A stretch of 64,000 nt of DNA from Varroa destructor (GCF_002443255.2 NW_019211457.1:50678242-50742241), one strand, 5' to 3'; positions 1 through 13,896 are shown, numbered from the stretch's first letter. Numbers and translations are program-made. The notes: generated by a model from the letters alone, not told the origin.

Positions 1-529
1 AGTCAAACCTATTTTTTTTTTGGTACAAGTTGCTCGAAGAGGTTCTGAGGTCGACGGATGGAATGTTTATATATGGCGATACACTATCCTATACAATGGA
101 GTTTAAAAACAACTTTATAATAGATATACTCCATTCTCGAGTCATTGCATCTATTCTGTGTATATATAATGTTATTGGTATTTCTCTAATGTAAATGTGT
201 ATCTGTATACATCCTATTCGATGTATGCGTATGGATCCTCACATAGGCATATTGTAGAAACTCCTTTTCCCACTTGAAAAACTATAATTACTTAGTAATT
301 TAATAAGAAAAGCCTCATGTTGCATGGAGTAATCATTTACATTGACAACGCAGCGCATATCATAAACGATGTTGCGTTGTAGTTATCACATGGATAAATT
401 GCGTTCCCTCTTTAGTTGAATAATATTACTGAAATGGGGTAAACGAAACGTAACGAAAAAGTGACATCCTTTGTATACAGTTGCAATTCACAGCGAACGA
501 AAATATATAACTTTAATTATTTCCTATTT
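1..529. other. Gene-poor AT-rich flank
   Basis: No reading frame with recognisable coding content is visible on either strand. The stretch lies 3' of the minus-strand transporter and probably holds only its downstream flank. Confidence 0.5.
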
Positions 530-535
530 TTTATT
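530..535 (-). terminator. Poly(A) signal of MFS transporter
   Basis: The minus strand reads AATAAA here, about 53 nt beyond the transporter stop codon. That is a sensible spacing for a short 3' UTR and supports this being the true last exon. Confidence 0.55.
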
Positions 536-587
536 AGGGAAACTGGCATTATTGGGCACGTTTTTTATGGGTTTCGACTTGTAACAG

Positions 588-1419
588 CTAAATTTCTGGC
601 ATGTCAATGAAGTCAACTTGGTTTTCTACCGATTTACTGGCAGTGTCCTTCACATCGAAAACGACTGGGCGATTCCGTGTGCTGAGCAGCATTGCCAAGA
701 CATTAATAGTATGAATCGTCATGTAAATAGCAATGACATAGACGAAAATTGTGGGATTCGCTTTCACCGACAGCCCAACGAGCAATGGAGGAGCGCTCTG
801 GCCAATGCAGGACGCAATCAATACTAAAGTCATGTGGACGAAACGAAGGCGCACGTAACGCACGGCCCAGGCCATAGCTGCTCCATAAGACGGCGCCAGA
901 CCAAATCCCATTATTCCAATAGAAAGCCATACGGCCCAATTATACGTTGTACTTAGGAAAAAAAGCACAAGTGCTCCGAGGACGCAAATCACTTGTACCA
1001 GTACAATGATCGTATGGGGGAGAAACTTGAATGAGAGAAGAATTGCAACGACTCGGCCGGACGTAAACGATGCCCAGTAGTCGGCCACGACGAACGAAGC
1101 CGAATGCTTGTCAAAAGTAAGATTACGGTTATTTACAAGGTAAACGCCTAGCATCTGTGCAAGAGTCATCTCAGTGCCGACCAGGACCAGGATATAGACA
1201 AAAAGATGTCCAACGACGATCCATTCAAAAAACGACGACTTCTCTTTAGGCACCTCCTCCGTATTCGAAGGTACCTGGCTGAAATCGGTGCTGTCGAAAA
1301 AGAACAGGACCAGCATGAAGACACCGGTCAGTGAGTATACGCCGCCATATAATCCGTAGGGGACCTGGATGTGCGTATCCGAGTAGCGTTCCACAACGCT
1401 TCCATTGTCAAGAGGTATC
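588..1419 (-). CDS. MFS sugar transporter (NaGLT1/MFSD4-like), last coding exon
   Basis: This exon encodes about 277 residues, roughly the C-terminal half of a 12-TM major facilitator. It begins after a TTTTAG acceptor in phase 2, matching the phase-2 donor of the previous exon. The ATG-like start of the open frame near 1394 is internal and not a real start. Hydrophobic segments alternate with short loops: YGLYGGVYSLTGVFMLVLFF, then FVYILVLVGTEMTLAQML, then a run ending in GIMGFGLAPSYG, then two C-terminal spans containing AIYMTIHTINVLAMLL. The TEMT...YLV block and the IMGFGLAPSYG motif are typical of the MFSD4A/MFSD4B (sodium-dependent glucose transporter 1) family. The likely role is sugar or small-solute transport at a membrane; the substrate cannot be read from sequence. 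The tail ends with a short polar cytoplasmic segment. The exon shows no breaks. Confidence 0.85.
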
Positions 1420-1703
1420 CTAAAACGGATTTCGTAGATGAAACAAGTTAGAAAATCGTTTGTGTTTGTTACGCTAAAGAAAACGTTTGAATGAAGGTTT
1501 TCATTGTCAATTTCCCTAAAAATCCATGTCTGTCTGCTCAGTTAGTGTTGTACAAAATTGCAAAATAAATAAAACATAAAAATGAATTTTATATTACAAC
1601 TTCTTCTGCTCATTGCTATAACTGTCGCCACTTTATCCCACAGAAGAAGTTTTTTAGCTTATTTTTCAGTAGTCCGCTCGGAGCTGCGTGAATATGAACG
1701 AAC

Positions 1704-1836
1704 CACTCTTTATAGCTGAGGAATGGCTCACTGAGGACGGGCGGTAGTAATGCTCCAACACCGAAGCTCAAGTGGTACATCTGGAAGGCGGGAGCGACCT
1801 TTCCCTTCCACAAATGTACTAGCCATACATTGCTAC
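1704..1836 (-). CDS. MFS transporter (NaGLT1/MFSD4-like), internal exon
   Basis: This 133-nt exon starts after a TAATAG acceptor in phase 1 and ends at a G|GTTCGT donor in phase 2. Both phases join its neighbours without a break. It encodes NVWLVHLWKGKVAPAFQMYH followed by LSFGVGALLPPVLSEPFLS. This is the family block seen as 'LWG...APF.QALHF.FG.GA...PL..EPFLS' in NaGLT1/MFSD4 proteins, covering TM4-TM5. The donor is weak (GTTCGT) but is the only site that keeps the frame. Confidence 0.85.
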
Positions 1837-4195
1837 CTATTAGAGATTGAGAAAGACGTTCAAATTGCGTTAGATATACTAGAGATAGACGAGAAACCCT
1901 CGAAGTTCTAGATTATTGGCCCTCGCCTGCAACATGGGCATACTTACAACACGGCTCAGGAATAAATGTTATTTTTTTAGATCTTTAGTCTTCGCTTACA
2001 TTGGCATGGGTATTATTTATAATATCATAAACGAGTTTTAATAAATTTACAAAATAATAGCTATTTTAGGTTTTGGATAAGGTAATACGTTAGTAGGAGA
2101 TTTCAATGTGATCCAATACAAAGCAACAATAGCCAGAAACCCTGGAAACGCTCGACAACAGACGAAACATTACGTGGCACCCAAACAAAGTCAAAACAGA
2201 CGAGTTTACAGAACTGTGGCATATTTCTGGAATACATGTTAGTATTTAATGCCAAGAAGTTTTGCGGAAGTAAAGGTCGACTCAACCACATCGCTGCTTA
2301 AAGAGGCATTACTGTTAAAGTGGGCATTCTAGCATAAACGATTTTTTCGCCCCCAACGTTCTTAACAGCCCGTCTTTACAGAACGAATATAGGTAAAGTA
2401 TCATTACAATAAATTTTAAGTAGTTGCTTTAGTTCAAAACAACAGGGTAGGTCCTCACGTAGATGTTGTAGACTATTATATACATTATGTTGATATACGA
2501 GTAGCACCTCGAAAAAACAAATTCTTGGACAATTTCGTCAGAATTTTCAGATAACTAACATAGATTTTCCATTGCAGAAACTGACGCACGTATGGATCAC
2601 GTCGACATTTTGTGCATAAACAATAAAATTAGTGTCTCGTTATTAAAATGCATCCATTGTAGTTGCATTATTTGAATGCATCCAACAAACAAGAAACAAA
2701 AAGCTTCCCTCAGTGCAAAAATATCTACGTTTCGTTGTATGCACAAGTGCAAACAGAAACCTTTTGGCAGTATGGCGAGTTTTATGTCGAAGCGATACGT
2801 TAAGTTCACTTATCTTACCCTCTCTCGATAGCAGAAAAACCAGTAAACGCGACTATGTTTACATGTAATGGACTAGGTTAATTACTGTTCTAAAACGTAG
2901 CAGACCTTCTGTAAAGTACGGTTACGCTGTGACGACTACACAAATAACAATCGAAATTGGCTGCAAAACGAAGCAGCGCTGCTGCTCTCTAGAGCGCTAG
3001 AGCGATACCAAACACCATTTACATAAAGATTTCTGACGCTGAAGCGTCTATTTTTAGTCTTCCGAAGTCCTTGACAATCATTGGCACTTTCTGCTATCTC
3101 AGTCATTCGATAATTAGGTGCGGAAATGTATCCATAAGAAGGACGGCGTTTTTTTCTGATTGTAGCTCCTACAAACGGGAGCTTCGCGAGTACCCAACGA
3201 AGTAATACTGTTCTGAGTGTTTACTGTCATTACCAGTGGGTTCGGCCATTTTATTCCGCCTGCGCATAGTGGGCTGGCCGACCTACTTTTAGGATCACCG
3301 CTCATACCACCAAGTCAACAACTGTGAACGTCGCTTCGAGAGAAACTCGTCGTTTTCTGGGCGCCATTGATATTTTTGTACTGTTCTTGCCAACACGTTC
3401 CATGCTGTTTTGTACCCTGAAATATTACCAAACCGGTTTAGTCTAACTCACCAATCACAGTTACAGCAACTCCTAAACTACGGGGTCCTCCAGGACCGTG
3501 AGGTTTGTCTTGAAGCCTCAGTAGCAATAGCTCTTGGATTTCTTCAGTTGACGTTTAAGGCATCAGGGACGTCGAGTGTGTAAATTAACCGCCTTCGTGA
3601 AAGTGAATTAATTTTGGCACATCTCAGTGCGGTGAGGCATTGAAGTGAAATTTGGTCAGTGATATTAAGGAACAAAACTATTTAAAATTTTGCAAAAAGA
3701 ATCGAAGATTTAGGTTGCTTTTGGCGTCAGCAAAGTTGCCGAGAGATGCGTGCGTTGATGTAATACTTCGGTAGTTAGCCACCTCAGCAGGAGAGATACT
3801 AACGTTGCTTCAGCTCTGTGAACGTTCGGCATGTGATTCAAAATTCAACCTGACTAAATATTTAATGAACACTTTTAACGCTAAAAAGTAAACAGAGGTT
3901 TTTTGTAAGAAAAAAAAATTAGTACCACGAAAAAGACAAGATTCAAGCCTTTTTTCCGACAGCTGGGTGGGGCGCCTCTTATCCATACCCGATCGTACGT
4001 CGGGTCGATGGTTTATGATACCCTTTGCCTCTAGTGTAGTTATCTCGATCATGCGACATTATTTTCTACGTGATGCTATTGACACACGTTACCATCGGAT
4101 CTTCCTGAGGCAGCGGAACGGGAGGAGTTGATTACAGTATTAGAAATAGTACTCATGTCATGAATATCCTAAACCTGGTCCTAATGAGAATTCAC

Positions 4196-4369
4196 CTGTT
4201 TCGAGGATACCGACACACATGCCGACAACCAACATCGCTCCTTGGGCTGCCAGAAGAGTTCCACTGAAGGGTACAATTGCATTTGCGACTCCGCCCACGA
4301 TCATAGCCGAGGCCAGCACAAGCTTGCCATTTAATATCCGGTAAAGCACACTCGTAGAAAGTAACGAAC
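4196..4369 (-). CDS. MFS transporter (NaGLT1/MFSD4-like), second recognised exon
   Basis: This 174-nt exon, phase 1 to phase 1, runs from a TTTAAG acceptor to an ACAG|GTGAAT donor. It encodes SLLSTSVLYRILNGKLVLAS, then a hydrophobic segment with GGVANAIVPFSGTL, and ends in MCVGILETG. The 'LYR.LNGK' cytoplasmic loop is the MFS signature region between TM2 and TM3, and 'G.LETG' precedes TM4. A homologous exon recurs at 17.0-17.2 kb, so the border is confirmed by comparison within the window. Confidence 0.85.
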
Positions 4370-4959
4370 CTTAAATTGCGCATTTATTTATTAGATGATG
4401 GTAACGTCGTCCTACGATTTAGGACGAATAATTTTGTACGCTATAAGTATGGATGTGGCGCTTAGTTAGCTCGCGCGAACTTTAGGGTTCGACTAACTTG
4501 TGTCAACTTGTATGCTGTGCTTGCACTTGTAAAATAATTCAATTTTATCAGAATTCTGATCAAACAAATTAGTTTTCGCGCTAATATTTGAACGAGTGCA
4601 ATACGAAGTACACATATTCTTGTATGAATGTGTGCGGCGTTAGCAAAAGATAAAAAGAACTGATGACGGTAAATCCAGCCGACGTTATACGGACAACTGC
4701 TTTTTATTAGATCCATGTTTTTAAAATCCCGCAAGCCTACGCTTTCATTTCACGTTCTAAACAAAAACTATGCGGATATCCCTCTAACCGACAGACATTA
4801 AAAACTATATACATAGGGAAAGTTTATCACCCTGGTTACGACGACTTGACCTTTCCTCTTCTGCTCAATTGTTCTCCACATAGACTATTAGCATGGTTAT
4901 TTTTTTACTATGTATTCCTATAATAGTAACCTGTACATTAGATATATGTGTTTACTTAC

Positions 4960-5074
4960 CTGCAAATACACCGAAGCCCCGAAGGGTCAACACAAGCGAG
5001 GTATTTTCCACATCTGATTGTAAAAGCTGACTCAGATCGAAAAGGGTTGTCCCTGTGATCGCAGATACCAGCCC
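4960..5074 (-). CDS. MFS transporter (NaGLT1/MFSD4-like), first recognised exon
   Basis: This 115-nt exon runs from an ATTTAG acceptor (phase 0) to a GCAG|GTAAGT consensus donor (phase 1). It encodes GLVSAITGTTLFDLSQLLQS, then VENTSLVLTLRGFGVFAG. This matches the TM1 end and loop of NaGLT1/MFSD4 ('G...A..GPT..DL..LL....E..S..FT.R.FG...G'). The four recognised exons together give roughly 415 residues. The N-terminal exon with the start codon and first half of TM1 must lie upstream (higher coordinates), and I could not identify it. Confidence 0.8.
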
Positions 5075-5076
5075 CT

Positions 5077-7784
5077 AAATTAATTAGAACAAAAGGGACA
5101 CAGGACTATTGATTCATTTAATTGTGGATATCTACTAGACGTCGACCAAAGGCCGACTTAAATGGGAACACAGTCAGTACTATTCGATTGAATCGTTCCT
5201 AGAATAAACCGTCGCTATTGACCGCCGCAAGCCCTTTCGCAGAGAACAACCGAACCTCATAAGATAGATAAAGATATTGTAATTTCTGGTGAAGCGGAAG
5301 TTACTCTGACCGTATCTTTGATCGCTGTCCGATATTCTGTTACGCACACTTCGCGTAGTGTGCAAGCTTCGTTTAGACATTTCCTGGTGAAGCTTTGAAG
5401 ACCACATCGCGGTATGGGCCAAGTATTGATTTTCGACATGTTTTTACTTCGACAAAATGCTATCTTCGTTTAAATTTGCTAGTTTTTCCAAGCGTGCAAA
5501 AAGGTATACTATCTATATCTATTTCAGAATACGTACAATTGTTTTGCTTATGAAATTTCCAATTTCGTGTTTTTCTATTGGCATTTCCGACCATAATTAT
5601 ATGTCAAGTTGGTTGGCATACCAATGCGAAGAGAGCCAAAAAGACGCTGGATGTTTGCACCAGCCGAATACATCCTTTGTTGTCTCCAGGGTTGACTGCT
5701 ATTACGGTCTTCATCTGAAAGCGCCAACAACAATCATTTGTATGACTTCAGCGCACCATTCTAACGTCTCACCGATAATGGCAGCAGAGTCACCGATGTT
5801 GAAAGTATTACTAATAAATGTTACGTAGTCTTTCTTTTCGTGCGCAAACACAGACGAATTTTCGAGTAGAACTAGCATATTATTATTAAACTTGGAGCGG
5901 TTAGTAAGAACGACACGTGATCTCACTTGTAGCGGTGGCCGTTTGAGGAACTATGATAATTCACTAAGAGTTGGCGAAGGCGATCACTTTTCGAAGAAAC
6001 TCTTACAGACAATCCAAGCCACTGAAGTAAATGTTGACGACAGGCTTCGTTACGATCTCCGTACGCCTACAAACCATTTGCGGTAACTATTGAGTGCCGA
6101 TAGCTATTAGCGTTGATTGAGAAAGTATGAATATTCCATGAATCGTTTGCACAACATTACAATAAACACCTGTTCATGCACACATGTCACTTCAGAACTC
6201 ATCATGTCATGAGGCTGGAGAATGTAAATTCCTTCAATTTCTCGCCGAAGGCCGGCGATACGATATTACTGTATGGTATGCTAATACTAGTTGAATCAGT
6301 GCAGTCTAATCTTCCTGACATTCAAAACCAACAGCATCGAATTTTACCAGTCCTGAAAATGTGTCATGGATGATTGCAACAGGCAACGGTTTTATCTACA
6401 TACACTTACAGGAACACTGTCAGATGACAGGTCGTGGAGACAAACTCGCTCAAAGGAATTATCTCTTAGAAGCGCGGCTCGCGTACTGACCTATTCGCGC
6501 ATATAGTCTCTGCGCTGGACTAGTCTGTTCTGGAAAGGTGGTGGCAGTCACACGCTGTTACAGGTGGGCACTGCCCTTTCGTGTGTTGCGACGATGGCAA
6601 GTGGATATTACTTAATGGCAGCAGGGAAGACACGCTAATGTTTCTCTCTCTTTCATACGTTCGGGTCTAGGCATCCATATAGAAATTATTTCCCAAGGGC
6701 AGTTCTATCTAATGGGTAGTATTAACACTCCTTACGAGAGGGCATTCTTCTTTTTTGAGGGCAACTTGGCGTCCGATTGTAACTATGACATGATAATTTT
6801 CTTGCCGTATTGCAGGAGCAACTTGCATCGAGTGCCCGCTTTCAGTCTGGTCTGCGGATAGGTTAAAACCGATTTTCCTGTGGCACGCTCGAACATAGCC
6901 GATCTATGCGAACGTTGTTGAGAATTTGTTGATCAAGTTTAACGCAAAGGCATATATTCCATATGAGCTGTACTTTAACTCTCAGCAAATTTGGCCATTT
7001 AGGTAACCTTGGTACCTCGATTCACTTTTCGAATTTTATTCGAAACACATTGTTGGTCGAATATGAGAAACTATGCTCGAACAAAGAAAATAAAATACAG
7101 AGTATGCAATACATTGCAAAGGTTTGTAGTCCCACAGTTGCCTCATAGGAGGATGTGAATCTTTGTACAGCGTGGAGTAAAAAGACACTGACTTGTCTGC
7201 TTATTACCGTATCAGGGGCTAATACCGCCTGTTGCATTAGAGTAGCTGAATGAATGCCTCAAATGTCTGGTCGTCAAGATCCTACTAAAAAGCTGAGTTC
7301 TTATCAGTTATTTGAAAGACGATGGGTTTCACGTAAGAATTACATAAATCTTATGGTTATAAGTCGATTGGCTTCGAAATCAGCGCAGGTGTATCAAGCT
7401 TGATTTTATGACTGACCTCTCGTATGCCGGCACGACATAGAATAGAGAAAAAACCAAAGTTTGCCCCTGGATACGTATAAAATTCGTTGTATAGGGCTTC
7501 CTGAGCTTCATCATAGGGTTGCTCCACTGTAGAGCGACGAAAACCTTTACTACGTTTAAAACAAAAATAAGAAATTTTACACACGATGGGGTATCAAAAG
7601 GAAGCCGTGTGAAAAGGGAAAAGCTGTTACAGATCGCTGTTAAGAATACTCTGAATTTGTAAATATCAACCAAGAGTAACAGCACCCCATTTGTACGGCT
7701 AACTCAAAGGTTTTCACCGCTCTAATAGTAACTGCGTCAATATTTTTATCAACTTTTCCTTAGTTCATTATCTATATTTAACAT
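5077..7784. other. Intron or intergenic stretch
   Basis: No exon was identified with confidence. The missing first exon of the minus-strand transporter should be in or beyond this stretch. The longer open frames at 5.4-5.9 kb on both strands show no family signature. Confidence 0.4.
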
Positions 7785-8100
7785 GGCCTAGAGAAAAGCA
7801 TCTTTTCTTAAGTTTGTAGTGGGTGTTGCGGTAAACGGAGTAATCACAAATAATGACATTGCAGGGTTTGATCCTTCTAAGTAAATCATAGGTGTCACTC
7901 AAGAAGACCTATTTTTCTTAATCATTAACGACCTGCTAACCGAGATTAAAAAGCACAACCCTTAAATGAATGTGCTTCTGTACGCTAACGATTTACTGGT
8001 ATTCACTATGAGCCACCACAACCAGCGAAAAAAATATCATTGATGATTGAGAACTTACACGCGGCAAGTGCCCTTAACCTAGATTGTTAGCCTAAAAGTA
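7785..8100 (+). mobile_element. Decayed non-LTR (LINE) reverse transcriptase fragment
   Basis: One forward frame reads VVGVAVNGVITNNDIAGFDP, then after a stop GVTQEDLFFLIINDLLTEIK, then after another stop NVLLYANDLLVF. This follows RT motifs B and C of jockey/I/CR1-type LINEs (V.VNG..S, G.PQGS.L.P.LF..YINDL, YADDL). The family's YADD active site is YAND here, so the first catalytic aspartate is lost. Two TAA stops interrupt the frame. The fragment is a fossil. Its ends are not visible, and the sequence loses similarity after about 8.1 kb. Confidence 0.7.
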
Positions 8101-8120
8101 GAATGCGGCTAATACTCCAC

Positions 8121-11100
8121 ATATGAAGCAGCTTAACGGCCCTACCCACGGTAAGCCAACCAACCCTGAGCGCGTCCTGGACCTCCATGCTTCTTCGAAA
8201 AATCCATCTTTCTACAAGCTCTCATACGAAACATCATAGTTTTGCGCGAAGCTGAGCCAAACGTTTGATCCGAAAGGAATAGAGATCTGCTGACGCTTTA
8301 TTCGCAAGAAAAAAATGCATATTAATTACATAGACCCTAACTACGATGGCCGATTTAGACTGGAATGAATAGAAGTAATATAACAAGCTGTTGAGTCGCA
8401 GCTAGATGTAGCAGCCTGGTCAGGCTCTATCATGTAGTCCAGCAAACGTTAGGTTATTATAGCTTTTTTCGTGGGGTACGGTGATATATTTATCAAATAA
8501 TGCTACAGTTACAAAAATAATGATGTCTATAAACAGCTGAAAGACAAAATGGACTTCATAGGCTGGAGCTGTGCCGTCTTACAAATTGTGGCTTGACGTC
8601 TATAGTCGTTTTTGTCGGATAATGTATATGCATCTTTTGGTTGCCGAACAAACAGTATTACACGAAATTTTACTTAGGTAAAAATTTGCCTAATCTTTCT
8701 GAAAATATGTATCTGAAAATGTATGTTCTGAAAATCTGGCCCCCGTTTCATTCGTCATTAAAATTTAGTGCCTGTTCATATTGGAACGACTGCATATTAG
8801 GCATGTGTTCGAACGTAGACTGGTCGAGTAATCTTAATCACCGTCATGATACTTCATCATGTTGATATACGATAGGTTATTGAAATCCCAGGTCGGCTCA
8901 GCCTTCGAAATACCGCCTATTAAACGGCGTTCTATTTTTTTCGCCAAATATCTTTGCTCGGCTAATCAAAAAAATTATCGAAAACAACTCCAATCTTCTA
9001 TACTACCTGACTTAATTCAAGGTATTAAAGGACATACATAAAATATTATACTGCTACTACTGCTTATATCATAAACTTCAGCCATTAGAAAACTTAGTCA
9101 TAATAAATAATGGACAAAGCAATTGTTTTTGTTTGGAACTTTACTTTACAATATTCTCTTTCTCTGTAATGAATGAAAAGCGTAGTTAATTCCGTCAATT
9201 TAATAATATTTTTACTATAAACATTTTCATAAAGTATCTATAGTAGTAACATAATTTTACGAACTCAAAAAAGGCATAAAGTTTCTATGTAAAGGCTCAT
9301 CCCTACTTGATGAATACGAACATCTGCGCTACTAGAAAATCGATGACAGAGTTGTAGTTCTGCCTATAAATTAGATAAAGATTAAACTGGTAAAGTTTTC
9401 TATCGAGGCTGTTGCTTCAAGATCAACGTTTAAAATAGCAGTGCGCCGCAGGATAGGTACGCTGCCCCTCACAGGATCTTCTTCCCGCGGGAAGCTGTCC
9501 CCGACTGGGTTTTGCGTGCTTACAACAGTTAATGCAGCAGCTCTAGACCAGTCAGTTAATCCAAACACTCTAATTTGCTAGCGATAACAATGTTTGGGCT
9601 TATCGTACCTGGCGTAAGTTACATGAAAAGTTCGGAGTGCTAGAACATTTAGTTTACCCAGAAGCTTAGGTCTACGGATGCAAGGCATTATACGTTTACT
9701 ATGTGGGTCAAAAAAACTACCCGAACGAGGCCTAATTTCTATCAAAGACAATTTTTTTTAGCTAGATCACCTAACGAACAAAATTCCTACATACAGCATA
9801 GAACATTCATATTATGAATGACCGCTGCATAAGGCTACGGTGCGGCTTCTAGCCACGACATGAAACCGATTTTTCCGTTTCTCGTTACCCAACTTCGTAC
9901 CAAGAACAGCACACCAAGCGGTTTTCCGTTGGCGGAACTGAAAGAGTTTGGGTCGAAAGTGATTCCAGCAGGGCATGCCACCTGCCGCTGCACGCTCTGA
10001 GTGTTGTAATTTGGTAATATAGTAAGGTACGCAATGAACGAAGGCAAATTGTGCTTTTGGTGAACGCACATACTCCCTCGACGCACCCGTCTCATGGAAA
10101 CTCCGTTCGATACTGCGTTTTTCTAAAACGTCTACCGAACGAAGTTGTTGACGATTGAAGAACCGAGAAGTGTAGCGCTCGAAAAGGGCTGGCAGCCATG
10201 TTAAATTATAACTAAAAAAAAAAGATAATAGAAAAATGCATGAGATAAAGAAACTGCGGGACGGTCATTTGAGTAATATACATATCGTAAATATAAAATA
10301 AATAGGGTATTTACGACTGAAATCTAAATTTTAAATTGTAGATATTCGACACATTTGTATCATTTATTTATTAGAGTTGTAAATTTACGCGGCGAAAATC
10401 GATGGCTATATACCTTGCCAAAACGCTATCCAGAAGCCGGTGTATTTATCAATTTTAGATGCTCTAAGTTGAACAGCTCAGAAGCTCTTGGCAGCGCAGA
10501 ATCTTTTCATTTTGTTACTAATGCGCCGTCTCATGTTCCTTACAAACGCATATCATCTTCCTTTATCGACCATTATAATATACGAATCTTAGAAATGATT
10601 CTCATTATCTTATTATACCTGTTTATTCCTAAGAAGCTGTGTAACACTAAAAGTAAGTGCTAAACTCAGGCCTGTGTAGAGCCGACACAGCCTTCTTCTT
10701 TGGAACAATATTTAGAAAAACAATCTTCGGAAACCGAAAACGATCTGGGGGAACCTGGGACCTTTGAAGTACTGTCATGTGTTTACTTTAAGTTACCCAC
10801 TAATTAATCACATGACATAACGAATAAGCTTACGAAGCTTTCGATCAAATGCTGATAAAACACGCTTCGAACTAGGTTGTTGAAAATTGGTCGCCACATT
10901 GAAGCGTACTTTAAGGGCTCTTGTTTTCTCCGACGTTTGGCCCCTTACGACCTCAAGGAATCTGCCAGACAGAGTTATTAGTCGTTTTGGCATCTTTTGC
11001 TGGTCGCTAGCGAACAGCGACTAACGGAACGGAGCGCAACGTAACGGAAACAAATAATGAATCTGCTGGATCGTCATATTACACATTAAAATGCCAAAGC

Positions 11101-13890
11101 TAGAAAATTTTTACTGGGCAACACTTGTTGTTACCGTCAGCCCAGCCACAAGTTAATTTCTATCCAGCCAAAGAGCGGAAAAAGTTATACCAGTCTAGAT
11201 AAAAACAGGTCGCAGTGTGGCCGGTGCGTGACAATATGAAGATAATAGTGTTTTCCTTAGATCTATAACTAGAGCATTTACTATACTGTCAACACAACTG
11301 TCTGTATACCTAGAACGGTACGCTATGGTTTTGCTGAGAAAAAAAATGTTGCACGCTAGCAATGGATTAAAATAATAGATATAATTATTCAGTATTAATA
11401 TCGTGGAATATCGACTTGGCATGCCGTAGTAAGATTGGACGACTCTGTATTGTAGGTTAAACGGTATCGATAATCCCATGCTGCATGTAGTCCGTTCATA
11501 CTGGCCTTGTCCAACCGAGGACGTCACACCTGCTCTTCCATTGACTGTGTATGGCTCGTTTATCTTAATGTTATCGTCTTCTACGATTTATTGCAGTATA
11601 CTCTTCTTGTACTAACTATAGTCTCTGTTATGGTTATAAGAACTAATACATATATTCAACATTCAACCGAAGTATGTTATATGATGGTTGATCGAAATTT
11701 TATTTTTCTACTGCCCTGTTAAATACAGATTCCCTAACGTATCAGAATTACCAATTACCGACATGAACGAAGCAATTAATTAATCTTACTCAGATATAGC
11801 ATTCGTTTGTTAAAGTAAATAAATATCTTTATCGGATATTTTCCGCGATACAGAATGCCCGTGAAGTTCGCCTACTTGTGTCTTCCGTGCGGATGCAATC
11901 AACACTTTCCTAAAGTTAAAGTCGTCTAGGCAGTAAGCTTACAACAGTGCCGTACGATTCACTCTAGTTTAAAAAAAAAAACATACCCAGACAACTTCTA
12001 GGAATTAGCCAAAGCCTTTCTGGAACCGATGTAGGCCTTATTCCGTCAGCGTCAGATTCAGGCATTAGCACCATCCAAAAAATTGATCTTCTCTTATTTC
12101 AGTACGCATAGTTTACCGATGCGACCAGTAAAATAGTATTTGATAATGTATCTTTCGAGATCTGTTCCCTGTCAATGGGCATCCATAGGGAGAATGGCAA
12201 AGATCGAAACTGCGTAAGTTTGACATTCCGCGGCCAATAGCTTTACCGGAGCAACAAGATATGTTAAAATATACGGACGCAGAGTGTGCTTAACTTAGTT
12301 GGGTTAGACCTTCGGAACTGCATTACAGAATAGGAAACGGTTGGCCGCCAGATGCCTTCTATTATATTTCCGGTAAACTGATTTGAGCGCGTATCAATCA
12401 GTTACTGGCTTTCTATGTGAGAACAAAAAAAAACTAGCTCGTCTGGACTTCCGTCATTTTTATATATGACATTTTCTTGCGGATTCACTAGCCCATCGGA
12501 GGTTGATGGCTTGATTCGCTGTATGGAAATTGCCGTTGGTAACTTCATCTATTCAACCCGTTCTTTGCATAACCAGTTAACGTCCTGACCAGACGAGCTA
12601 GTTACTCGGAAAGGTATCTCGTGGTCCGTGAACTGTTCAAGCTAAGCTAGGCAGATTATTTGTGTTTTTAGCTTGAACGTTCATGATTTCGAAACAAATC
12701 CGATTAAGTCACATTGTCTAGATGGCCGAAGCATTCAGCTTTGTTTCATTTATGTGTACGGCAAAGGCAAATGCACGGGTGCTTCTTTGGAAACTTTTCA
12801 ACACAGTTAACTTACTTCTGTACTGAGGCTAATCGGTTTCTTCCAGATAAATCAGGCACTGTGGAAGTTTATCTGAGCAGGGCTCCAGAGGCACATTTCG
12901 CTTTTAGCGAAACTTGGCTCGTTCTAGCGAACGTTGGCAACTTACGTATAACGGTCCGTTTTCATTTAGATACTTAGAAGTACAAATAAGACCACTTAGA
13001 TCATAGATTCAGGTACGAGACATACCGAATAAGGCACACCGCATGCGCTCATAGTCGTTACTCTTCAAATGCAAATCATAAGCTACCCTTCAGTATCGAT
13101 GCAGGATTTGTCGATCAGCAGATATCTTTAAGGCTTTGCTATATAATATACACTATACCTATGGGAGCTATCGAAGAATTATCTACTGTTTTGAGCTATG
13201 CCAGTAAGAACAAACCTCATTTATACTGCGTCCGTTCAAATAGTTCTAGCCTAATCATGGTTAATTACGATGCTTTACTTCTAGTCACACGATGCAGCCT
13301 AAATATTTTGACAATATGATAGGAGAATATACCTAGGAATACCTGTATGCGATATTTCGAAGAAAAAAAAAAGAAAAACCTGTGTTAGCCGCTATACGTT
13401 TCCATTATGTGCTTATCGAATTAGGCTAGAGCTTAACGCCTTGTTTAGGCTTCGCTTCAGCTGCCATCGGATTGAGATCAGCCTTTTCCCTGACTGGCTG
13501 TCGCGCAACGTTCTCCGTAATAACGACTGTTCACAACCCTTTATCCCTTTTCTATCGTACCCGTTTCGTGTTGCCAATACATTTGCTCCGTGTGATGAAA
13601 CCCCCTTACATAGACACCACGCGCTCTGCGTGTCAACGTGCTTACCTACCACCTACCCACATACAAACTGCAGCTATACAGACACACGTACCTAAACATA
13701 GAAAAATATTGACACACGCATCCGGTTACCTTAGGTGCTTTTAGATGATTGTTGCCCCAATTATTGTTCGGAGGCTGCCACTGCAGCTCTACGACTAAGT
13801 ACACAGGAATATCAGTCATTCACTTGATCTGGTCAGATGGTCGGAATTCGAAACAAGAGCAATCAGCGGACGAAAGACATGCTCCAAAGG
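8121..13890. other. Gene-poor stretch
   Basis: No confident gene was found. Open frames at 9.37-9.57 kb (minus) and 9.83-10.1 kb (minus) are somewhat protein-like; the second is listed separately. The remainder is AT-rich with short homopolymers. Confidence 0.4.
9836..10095 (-). pseudogene. Possible degenerate chitin-binding (CBM14-like) exon
   Basis: One minus frame contains CPAGITFDPNSF. The frame beside it contains FVHCVPYY about 60 nt upstream. Peritrophin-A/CBM14 domains run as F..C......C..G..FD, so a frameshifted copy could give this pattern. The later cysteines are not evident. This could easily be chance similarity. Confidence 0.25.
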
Positions 13891-13896
13891 ACAGCA

